Below, in pieces: positions 54,851 through 64,000 of a stretch of 64,000 bases of DNA (within the stretch, counting starts at the first letter, position 1; each line of letters opens with the position of its first letter). This stretch comes from Zoroaster sp. YZ-2022 (Eukaryota > Echinodermata > Asteroidea > Forcipulatida > Zoroasteridae). The DNA is taken from contig CM055816.1 of assembly GCA_029582265.1 (NCBI GenBank), positions 26,266,820 to 26,330,819 of the forward strand, in the 5' to 3' direction. The notes under the pieces are model-generated. The model ran no database searches. It had not been told where the DNA came from and was given only the letters and a program-made list of their open reading frames with translations. Made by a program: the position numbers and the translations under genes.

Positions 54851-55274
54851 TAATATTTCCTCCTCAATCTTCCTTTTCCCGGAAGTTTAACTGTCTTTCC
54901 TCCCCCCCCTTTTTTTCTTTTGCTTTCTTTTGCCTGTAATCTCCTGACGAGCTAGGCAAATGAGACAGATAGGAATCTAAAATATCATACTCAGGCCTGA
55001 GAATTGAAAGTAAAAATGTGACAAATGATTGCCAATTGATGACATTTTGATCAATCGCTTGCGACTGGTTTTGACGGAATTTAATGAACTTAGTGACACT
55101 TTCAATTAGAATATACTTATTTTGGCGATTAGTTGGGTTAAATGACGATAGAATGCTCAACTTATTTAAATGTATATTTTTGCCGATTGAAATTGAAATT
55201 TTGTATTAAATTGAATGAAAACGGGATGAAATTAGCGGGAAAACCAATATTATATTCTGGTGGTCAGCTTCATC
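54851..55274. other. Unannotated stretch with pyrimidine run
   Basis: A C/T-rich run at 54895-54930. A 98-codon minus-strand frame (54864-55160) has no recognisable content. Nothing else seen. Confidence 0.4.
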
Positions 55275-56348
55275 TTGCTAATTAAATGCTTAATCTTCTG
55301 CTTAATCTTCTCTGTAAAACAAAGCAGTGATTGTCGACACTTCCCATGTCAGTATTATTGTTTTAAATAAATAAAAATAAAAATAAAATAAATAAATAAA
55401 CAGTCAATGGTTCGCCCAAGGATAAATGAACTCTTAAATACAAATTTACCTGCAAATTACACTTTGACTTGATTGAGAATTGAGATGTGTATTGTGTAAA
55501 AAGCACAAAGAAACGCTGTGATTGTATTGAATTCAGGGATGAAAATAAGGCCCCGAATCGCTGAGATGTCATTTCTGAAAAAAGGTATTCTAATGAGGCC
55601 CTGTGGATTTGTTATAATGGATATGAAATCATAGAAAGATACTTGCAAATTCATAATGTTATTTCATATTTCATACAAATCATTGAGTGCGTATTTTAAT
55701 AATCAGTATGCAGCTAATTACAGAGATGATAATCACACAAACATTAATAGTTCAACTGGTTCATTGAGTCAAGATTTTGTATCGAAATTATACAAAATAT
55801 CCAATATAAATTTATAAAACTAGTTATTTTTTTAAAACGTAAATAATGATTATTAAATATTGAATGTATGCTATTTTTTCTTTACAATAATCTGATGTTG
55901 ATGTACAATTTAACAAAGTACAATGAGGTACATTCGAATTTTTAAATCAGTTACTGATTGCGTAAAACTCTTTTTACCCCTGATATTATTATCACATCAT
56001 CAGAATTCCTTATTCATAAAATGCAGTTAAATTTAATGCAGTTAAATTTAAAACTGCACAGCACAATTAAATATGATTTTTCCTGATGTTAAAGAGCAAA
56101 TACTTTGTAAATTTCAGGTGTAGTTTCAATTTGTAAATAAATATTGTTTTCCGTCTCACTTGCTGAATTGTGATCCTAAACAACCTTGGTATTTTACAGT
56201 AGCTACGACAGTCTTTTGTCACGTAGAGTTACTGACAGCAAAGTCAATAATTATTTTAGCCAAGCATAACTAACACACTGCGCGTAGTTCCGTTTCCAGC
56301 TTTCCGTATCATTTATTTTTCATTGTAGCCAGTTGAGGTGTGAATTGA

Positions 56349-56854
56349 TATGTGACGTCATATGTCAAAACCAGGCACACTTGGGCAAGAGGTCAATTTT
56401 GAGTTACTGAAATATTAGTAAAATATAGACCTTGCACTTTACAATGCCGCTTTCTTTTTTCAAATCGGATATTCCATAGCGAAGTTATTAAGATTTGAAA
56501 TCGGACTGTCCGAAACAGTGAGATGATGTCATTTTCCTGGGGAAATACCTAATGAATTATTCAGTTCCTTTATTAGCGAAAGGTCTGACGTTTCCGGCAA
56601 TACCAAATTTGTATAGGGGCGATGCGATTTTACGTTCGCAAGTGAGCTCGAAGTTACGCTAAATTTGGCGTCATTTCCAAGCAAAATCTCGAACAAGGCA
56701 TCATTTTGTGAAATTATAATGCCTCTCTAAAAGTTTTTTTTTTTAATTTGTCGATGAAATTTCAGTTAGAAATCTCAAAATCGCAATTTTGCAGCTGTTC
56801 CTCCATTCGTAGCTCTGCCCAATTCCGCCTGGTTTTGACATACCGCGTCACATA
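56349..56854. mobile_element. MITE with TATGTGACG ends, copy B
   Basis: Left TATGTGACGTCATATGTC then AAAACCAGGC, right GCCTGGTTTTGACATACC then GCGTCACATA, a terminal inverted repeat of about 40 bp. Absent from duplicate Q (62650). TA target. Same family as 31303-31874. Confidence 0.85.
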
Positions 56855-57204
56855 TGCATAGTCTATGTTTTCCTTGACACAATGTAGAATATTCAACTGT
56901 AGCCTGTAAATGGTACACTGTATACTTGAGTTATTTACATGTCAAGTTTTTTTATTCAAGACATTTACTTGATAATACTTGATAACGTGAGAAACCTCGC
57001 TGTGGTATGAACTTGAAATCTGTCTTGTTTAATTTTCTAGCTTGTTACAACTGTTCCAATGAGTCAACATTTAGCATCCATCAAAAACCTATGAGACATT
57101 TGAAATTGTTTTAATCAGACTAACAATATACGTAACAGTGAAAGTAATCATTTGAATTACATATAATGTTACTCATAATGTTTGAAATGAACAAAGAACA
57201 ACTT

Positions 57205-57290
57205 AATAGAAGTGAATTTGAACCTGCGACCTCTGGGTTAATGTGCTGGTGCTCTACCAAGTGAGCTATTTAGTCCTATATTGGCGGTCT
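57205..57290 (-). mobile_element. tRNA-like SINE head in P
   Basis: On the minus strand: TAGCTCACTTGGTAGAGC (A-box region, 57257-57268 on plus) and AGGTTCAAATTC (B box, 57214-57224). It looks lysine-tRNA-like, but the anticodon arm and acceptor ends do not pair, so it is a SINE head or pseudo-tRNA. A second copy is at 63090-63165 and a half copy at 62987-63030. Confidence 0.65.
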
Positions 57291-57999
57291 ACCTAATTGA
57301 TCAATATCTTTGTTCAGGGGTGATAGTCAGAAGTCACAGAATGCCGTATAGCCACGGATCACACCCCATGTTACCATACAAATTAATATAAATTTTATTT
57401 AGTGTATTCTGTATTCTAATTGTTAATCCGGTACTAACCCCATTGTTATGTTTACCTCTTTCATATACACTGTAAACATTATTTGCACTTCTTCTGCATT
57501 CCATCACTATTTTGTCCCCCTAAAACTTGAGGTGCAAAAAAAAACTAAAAACCTAAAAAAGTGAAGTGCATAATAAGAGCATTTGAGGCACTTGAGGTGC
57601 TTAATATTTGGCACTTGACTGATACTTTATTTGTGATTTTAGACCAGTACTATCTTGTCCCAACATAACTGGCATAGTACGGACACTTATCCGAACTATC
57701 CTTATTTTATTATATACCTGAGCTACAAGAATGTAAATGGAAAATCAGAAATGAATGGGCACATGCTTTGAAAAGTAAACAGATGTTTTATTTTAACAGG
57801 TTTGCTTGGTAAAATAATTGGAGAGGGGCTTGGGTGATGATGCTGGCGATATGTTAATTGAGGTGGTACAAATACATGCACCTCTGTGCTCTCGAATAGT
57901 CTCATTGAAAGCCAGCCCGTAATATGAGTGTCAATTGTGCCAAATTTGGAAAAATTATGTTTAACGTTTCCTCAAGATAGCAAAAAGTGACTTTTTAAA

Positions 58000-59540
58000 A
58001 ACCTGTCGCTAGAGGGCGCTGTTAAAAGCGATGACGTCACGAAATATATTTTTGAAAAGACAGATCCCACTTAACATATAAACCCAAAATGATTTTTTCG
58101 AAAACCTATTCAAATTTGCGTCAATATATAAAGAGGTTTTACAACTTGAACTTCCAGTTTGGACCGGAAGTACATGTAAGGGTCAATAGGGTCATATCTG
58201 TGTATCAAATGTCGAGTCCTCCATGTTCTGTATGATTATGAAGAAATAAAAAAAAACATTATTGTGGTTCACGAGATATAAAATACATTGTTTTAATTAT
58301 AATTAATTAATTACGTAATAATTCATTAGATGACCTCACCATGACGCCACAACGTTACCTGGAACTATATGTTAATGTCTAACTATGTGTTAAATTTTAA
58401 GGTTCTTTGAACTCCGCAACTATATTTTGGCTGTACAAATACATTTACAGAATAGTGATTCAGAATATTTCTTCACTTAAACTTCCGGTTTCGAACGGAA
58501 GGAGAGGTCATATCAGTGTCATGTCTGTAAACGAAATGTGGCATAGTTCAAGGTCTTTAAGATGATGCAAAGATTGTGAAAATATCTTCTGTGGTTCATG
58601 AGATCTGGTTTTTTGAAATATTATACTTTGATTTAGTGTAATTCGATATCTGATGACCTCACCATGACGTCACAACCAAGGATACAACTACATGTTAAGG
58701 TCTAACTATGCGTTTTAAGGTTCTGTACCACAATAATGCTTAAAATGTTTAGGCCTTAATCTTTTTAATTTATTTCTTTATTTCTTTATTTTTGCTGTTT
58801 TAGATATCAAAGGCTAAAAATATAATGAAACATATCATTTGGTTATTACATAAATTAAAATGAAAACAAATTCACTGACCATTTAGAAATTTGCTAACCG
58901 GCTAACCAAAAACCAATATTTAAATGTTAACACCCAACAATTTCGGAAAAATTTACCAACCATTTTGTTTTTCTAGACTCTTTTTTGCCACATTGTTTAA
59001 CAATCATTATGGGAAATTTATTAATTTTTTTGGTTAAAAATTATACATATCATTCCATTTGCAAAATTTAATTTAATTACGCTGATAAAATAATAAAAAT
59101 AAAATGAATAAAACACAAGTTAAAAAGAAGATCTAGATCTCTTGCCTCAAAATCAAATATAACTAGACGGAAGTGTTTGTGATATTACAAACACATAGGT
59201 GTTCGAGTTTTGTCAGGGCAGTGATGATGAAGAAACTTTGCAATTTATTTTTTTAATATTAAACTTTGACTTCCGGTTTAGACAGGAAGTAAAGGTCAAA
59301 TTGGGGTCATGTTTTTGTAAATATTTTTGACAGTTAACAATCTGTACAATAGTGCAAAAACTGTGAATTTACCTCTTGTGGTTGAGATATGATTTGTTTA
59401 AATATTAAACTTTAATTTATCGTAATTCGATATCTGATGACCTCATCATGACGTCACAACTCATGTTTCATCTGATGTCACAACTCATGTTTCATCTATG
59501 CGTTAAGTTCTAAGTATTTGCCAAGTTTCAAGTTCATGTG
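58000..59540 (+). repeat. Three diverged tandem repeats with CRE-like sites
   Basis: Unit order: AACTTC(C)GGTTT, GGAAGTA, GGTCAT, GTGGTTCA(C/T)GAGAT, GATGACCTCACCATGACGTC, ACAACT, GTCTAACTATG. Units at about 58140-58440, 58480-58740 and 59265-59530. TGACGTCA is intact in the second and third and mutated (TGACGCCA) in the first. No gene seen. Confidence 0.75.
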
Positions 59541-59586
59541 AAGTTTGCAAGTATGTGTTTTGTGTAGAAGGAGAAGAAAAAAAGGG

Positions 59587-59587
59587 A

Positions 59588-59614
<27 letters not shown>
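59587..59614. repeat. Poly(A) tract
   Basis: A run of about 26 A, possibly the tail of a retroposed sequence, just before a hairpin. Confidence 0.9.
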
Positions 59615-59618
<4 letters not shown>

Positions 59619-59619
59619 A

Positions 59620-59965
59620 AAAACAATAGGTGTTTCGGGCACATACCCGAACACCTAATTAATTTTGTATTCAAAATTAGCTCCAGTACCTGAAAACTAT
59701 TTGTCAAGGATGCACTTGAAAACTGTTACTATGAAATTGATTGGCTATAAACGAAAACAAAAATAACAAATAAATTCTTTAAAAAATCCTCTGCGCATCG
59801 AAGAAGAAGAAAAAATCCAGAACAATATCAAGAGGTGTTCGCGCTGTCGCTCGAACACCTAAAAAAACGAACAATAACAAGAGGTGTTCGCGCTGTCACT
59901 CGAAGACCTAAAAAACCCAGAACAATATCAAGTGGTGTTCGCGCTGTCGCTCGAACACCTAATAA
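59620..59965. repeat. Cluster of AGGTGTTCG hairpins
   Basis: Four inverted pairs: AGGTGTTTCGGGCACATACC with CGAACACCT (59625-59653), then AGGTGTTCGCGCTGTCGCTC-type hairpins with 9-bp arms at about 59832-59861, 59881-59910 and 59932-59961. They are spaced about 50 bp apart and linked by AACAATATCAAG. Confidence 0.85.
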
Positions 59966-60096
59966 TTAAAATATAACCTGGGAAGCAGCAATCTGGGGAT
60001 CACTAGAAGAGGTTGCGATTTCTTGTTATTATAAAATTAGATCAAACCACAATAATTTTGCATACTTTTTAGCAGGAGCACTTACGGAATATATAC

Positions 60097-60385
60097 AGGC
60101 AGCTCTGAGGTCTGTTCAAAAAGAGAAACATCTCTAGTTTGATGTATTACCTTGTTCACAATAACAGAAAAATAAACATCTTTATAACTTAACACATGGA
60201 CTCTGTTTTACTGTCCCAATGTAATTGTAGACATATATATCAACGTAATTTCACACACTGTAGCCAGTGTACGTAAACAGCTTTGGCGAAGCCGAGCGAG
60301 GTCTCCAGGGTTCCCCGGTGACCGGACTGACGCTTGCCGCGCTGGTAGGCTGAGAAAACGCCGGTGTTCAATTTGAAACGATATG
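60097..60385. repeat. Third copy of the 33-kb repeat module
   Basis: CTCTGAGGTCTGTTCAAAAA ... GAGGTCTCCAGGGTTCC ... ACCGGACTGACGCTTGCCGC ... GGTGTTCAATTTGAAA, the best preserved of three (compare 32961-33190 and 33414-33530). Confidence 0.8.
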
Positions 60386-61115
60386 TAACCATAGATTTGC
60401 CTGATTTGTGAGGCCTCTCTTAGCATGTCACCGCACTGATTTTGAAGCCGACCTATGACCAGAAACTGGAGACCTTTTTTAATAAATACATTTGAAGAAC
60501 AACTTTATTGCCCTTCTTCATTTGTAAGAACAATAATTAATTTTACTAAATGCAAATTCTCTGATAATACATTGCGAAGTAAATGAATTACAGTAAATAG
60601 ATAAATTAAAGGTATTTTGCTAATCAGATGTTTCTGCTTAATCTTCTCTGAAAAATAAAGCAGTGATTATCAACACTTTCCATGTCAATATTATTTTTCA
60701 AAATAAATAAATAAAATAAATTAATTAAAATAAAACACTCAGCGGTTCGCCCCAGGATAAATGAACTCTTAAATACAAATTTAACTGCAAATTACACTTT
60801 GACTTGATTGAGAATTCAGATGTTTATTGTGTAAAAAGCACAAAGAAACGCTGTGATTGTATTGAATTCAGGGATGAAAATAAAGTTATTCTGATGAGGC
60901 CCTGTGGATTTGTTATAATGGATACGAAATCATGAAAAGATACTTGCAAATTCAACTGTTATTTCATAATCCATAAAAATCATTGAGTGCGTATTTTAAT
61001 AATCAGTATGCAGCTAATTACAGAGATGATAATCACACAAACATTAATAGTTCAACTGATTCATTGAGTCAGGATTTGCCATATCAATTATTTTAAACAC
61101 ACCAAATATCTGATA

Positions 61116-61335
61116 CACTCACTGGCCATAAGTATTGAAACAGTTTGGAGAACTGTGTTACAATAATTTATTTTATTCTTAAGACTTCTTGAAAGTGCCT
61201 GTGTTTTGAAGTCAATGTTCTTTTTTTACTGTTCTTGCTCGGAAATTATGTAATATACGATCGATGAAATCGGATTAAATGATCATCTAACCTGTTACTT
61301 GTAAAGTGCTATTTTGAGCATGTTAGCCAGTGAGT
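61116..61335. mobile_element. MITE with CACTCACTGGC ends
   Basis: CACTCACTGGCCA on the left, GCCAGTGAGTG on the right, GATA on both flanks. Absent from P. Resembles Tc1/mariner-type termini. Confidence 0.8.
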
Positions 61336-61619
61336 GGATAGTTAATGCTATTTAAGATAATGTAAATATTGAATATTAAATATTGAATATACGCTTCTTT
61401 TTTTATTTATTTATTATTATTATTTTTTTTAAACAATAATCTAAGGTTTGACTTGCTGTACAATTTAACGAAGTACAATGAGGTACATTCAAAATGAAAT
61501 AAAAATATTGAACAATTTTTAATTCAGTTTACTGCTTGCGTAAAACTCTTTCTACCCACGACATTATTTTCACAACATCAATCCGAATTCCTAATTCATA
61601 AAAAGAGCAGTTTAAATTC

Positions 61620-62185
61620 AAAGAAAAAACACTACATATTGCTTGTAAAATGTAAAAATTTAATCCCCCTCAATTGACATGATCAGGCCATATATTTTGT
61701 ACTAACCAATCAGCGTTGTGGAAATCATTTTTCCCATCAGGGTCTAGTAGTGAGAACGAGGTAGACCCTGTGAACGAGGTTATCACGGGACGCTTATGTT
61801 CAACATTACAGGACAACGACAAATTATTCAGGGGTATTTGTGTAATACTTGGGTTGATGTTCATCAGGGACGGATAATTATTGGAATTCAAAATTTGGAA
61901 CCGAACCATGTCATGTCAACAAATTTACGCCATTACTATATTCAAGTTCCCATGACAGGAAATCAATTTATCGATCAGTAAATTGATCACTGCAAACCAA
62001 ACTAATAATCTAAATTTAAATTCCATATCTTGTCAAAACGCTGTCTTTATGAAAACCATTAAATCTTCAGTTTTAATGAGATGTCAGCAGGAAATAATTT
62101 ATATCTTAATTCATAAAATTGTGCTTCCCCACACCCCCAGGCAGGGGTGGAATATTTACTTCAGTCGGGGGGGGGGGGGGTGACA
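61620..62185. other. Unique insertion in Q
   Basis: Absent from P. Contains a 61-codon plus-strand frame and an overlapping 79-codon minus-strand frame, neither recognisable, and ends in a GTCGGGGG-G14 run near 62165. No terminal repeats found. Confidence 0.5.
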
Positions 62186-62986
62186 GCACATTACAATACA
62201 ATTACAATTAAATACCGGTATGATTTTCCCTGATGGCAATGAATAAATACTTTGTAAATCTCAGATGTGTTTCAATTTGATGTACAATAAAGTTGTATAA
62301 TGGTAGAAAAGAGGTTTCAGTTTTGTTGTTGTAGCTAAACTTTTTTGAGGTTAACACATGCAAGTGTTTTGGTCTCTGAAAATATAAACTTATTTCTGTT
62401 TGGCCTAATTGAGGAAAGAAGAGGCAAGCAAGACGTGGTTTGTAAATCAATATTTTTCTCCGTCTCATTTGTTGAATTGTAATACTAAACAACCTTGATA
62501 TTTTACAGCAGCTACGACAGTCTTTTGTCACGTAGAGTTACTGACAGCAAAGTAAATATTTTAGCCAACCATAACTAACACACTGCACTTTAGTTCCGTT
62601 TCCAGCTTTCCGCATAATTTATTTGTCATTGTAGCCAGTTGAGGTATGAACTGATCAGCACGAGACTATATTCTTGATACAATGTAGAATATTCAACTGT
62701 AGCCTGTAAATGATACACTGTATACTTACTTATATTTCAAGATTGTTTAATTCAAGACATTTTCACATAAAAATACTTGATAATTTGATAAACCTCGCTG
62801 TGGTATGAACGTGGAAATCTGTCTTGTTTAATTTTCTTGCTTGTTACAACTGTTCCAATGAGTCAACATTTAGCATCCATCAAAAACCTATGAGACATTT
62901 GTAATTGTGTTAATCAGACTAAAAATGTACGTAACAGTGAAAGTAATCATTTGAATTACATATAATGTTACTAATAATAATGTTTG

Positions 62987-63165
62987 GCTTTACCAACTGA
63001 GCTATCTAGCCTTATGTTGGCGGTCTCTCTATTTTGAATTACATATAATGTCACTCATAATGTTTGGAATAAACAAAGAACAACTTAATAGAAGTGAATT
63101 TGAACCTGTGACCTCAGGGTTAATGTGCTGATGCTCTACCAAGTGAGCTATCTAGTCCTACATTG
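62987..63165 (-). mobile_element. tRNA-like SINE heads in Q (half and full copy)
   Basis: TTTACCAACTGAGCTATCTA at 62993 and GAATTTGAACC ... CTCTACCAAGTGAGCTA at 63097-63151. The surrounding TTGAATTACATATAATGT phrase is also doubled (62953, 63034), so a local tandem duplication took place. Confidence 0.65.
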
Positions 63166-64000
63166 GCGGTCTACATAATTGATCAATATCTTTGTTCAGG
63201 GGGCGGTAGTCAGAAGTCACAGAATGCTGTATAGCCACGGATCACGCCCCATGTTACCATACAAAATAATACAAATTTTATTTAGTGTATTCTGTATTCT
63301 AATTGTTAATCAGGTACTAACCACATTGTTATGTTTACCTCTTTGATATACACTGTAAAAATTATTTGCACTTCTTCTACAATCCATCACTATTTTGTCC
63401 CCCTTTTGTGCAATTTTTTTTTTAAAAACATAAAAAATGAAGTGCATAATAAGAGCATCTGAGGCACTTGAGGTGCTTAATATTTGGCACTTGACCGACA
63501 CTTTATTTGTGATTTTAGACCAGTACTATCTTGTCCCAAAATAACTGGCATAGTATAGACACTTGAGGAACCTCAACCGAACTATCCTTATTTTATTCTA
63601 CACCTGAGCTACAAGAATGTAAATGGAAATGGAATGATTTTTATTTTAACAGGTCTAAACATCATAAAATCTGAATATGGATTGATCTAAGAAATAAAAG
63701 GTAAGACAAATTTGCTTGTTAAAAGAATTGGAGAGTGGCTTGGTTGATGATGCTGGCGATAGGTTAATTGAGGTGGTACAACTACATGCACCTCTGTGCT
63801 CTCGAATAGTCTTATTGAAAGCCAGCCCCGGTCCCTCACCGTCCATTCCCTATCCACTTGAGGGTCAAACAATCACACACAAACAACAAACCTCAATATC
63901 CCTCACCCGATGAGCAAAGTGAGTCGGTGTATAGGCCTATTTTCTCAATCGACGAATGAGGTGTGTTGGGTCGCTCGATTTGAACACAATGAATGATAAA

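Larger units (their letters stand above)
55275..57918 (+). repeat. Direct duplication P (pairs with Q at 60610-63827)
   Basis: CTGCTTAATCTTCTCTG ... GCAGTGATT ... AAAGCACAAAGAAACGCTGT ... GCCAGTTGAGGT ... CAACTGTAGCCTGTAAATG ... GATGATGCTGGCGATA recur in the same order in Q. P has a 506-bp MITE that Q lacks. No gene recognised; short frames near 57723-57905 are shared with Q but unsupported. Confidence 0.88.
60610..63827 (+). repeat. Direct duplication Q (pairs with P)
   Basis: Same order as P with insertions at 61116-61335 (MITE), about 61620-62185 (unique block with an open frame at 61796-61981) and 62283-62440. It lacks the P MITE. Confidence 0.88.

Noticed and set aside
57205..57290. Functional tRNA gene, lysine-like
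   Set aside because: A and B boxes are present, but the anticodon stem and acceptor ends do not pair and the sequence is duplicated with a SINE-like body.

Overview
The window is animal nuclear DNA: AT-rich, with introns bounded by GT/AG, tRNA-derived SINEs, many short inverted-repeat transposons (MITEs), minisatellites and a secreted fibrinogen-domain gene. The repeat types (palindromic elements beginning GGGCCCAATTTCATAGAG, hAT/Tc1-like MITEs, SINEs with a TTGTGTCCTTGG core) and the apple/PAN-like plus fibrinogen-related (FReD) protein fit a marine deuterostome invertebrate, most likely an echinoderm. That placement is inference. There are no bacterial-style operons, no CRISPR array and no convincing functional tRNA or rRNA gene.

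Layout. 1-1.9 kb: two exons of a TOMM70-like TPR gene, cut off by three different minisatellites. 2.0-22.9 kb: first copy of a FReD-bearing segmental duplication. It is swollen by a 7.3-kb TIR transposon (2304-9645) with a decayed multi-exon zinc-finger gene, a 2.9-kb pogo/Tigger-like element (9811-12669), a 0.9-kb CACGA-rich inverted-repeat element (12909-13811), a SINE and smaller MITEs. It ends in a broken FReD pseudogene on the minus strand. 24.0-28.8 kb: a 4.8-kb TIR transposon with a decayed CXC-domain protein gene on the minus strand. 28.9-30.1 kb: a 103-bp minisatellite. 31-34.5 kb: degenerate repeats. 34.9-39.6 kb: a 76-bp minisatellite interrupted first by a hAT-like element, which itself holds a 5'-truncated non-LTR retrotransposon, and then by a 1.2-kb solo LTR. 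42.0-42.6 kb: a 17-bp minisatellite split by a LINE tail. 42.9-53.3 kb: second copy of the FReD duplication, with an intact 348-aa gene. From 53.4 kb: start of a third, partial copy. 55.3-63.8 kb: a separate pair of direct duplications (P and Q) around a block of hairpins and tandem repeats.

Few host genes are present. One FReD gene looks functional (minus strand, 51913-52959) and one TOMM70-like gene is partial. Nearly everything else is mobile DNA in layers. Because the duplicated segments differ in what has landed in them, the window supplies its own empty sites. These fix the ends of the 7.3-kb element, the Tigger-like element, the CACGA element and a SINE to within a few bases.

The best candidate for an undescribed system is the 7.3-kb element: 16-bp TIRs starting CACTGTAAAA, long TACTGTA/TACAGTA-rich subterminal regions, and a gene combining four C2H2 zinc fingers and an orphan conserved core with a second orphan C-terminal module. 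The 4.8-kb CXC element is the second candidate.
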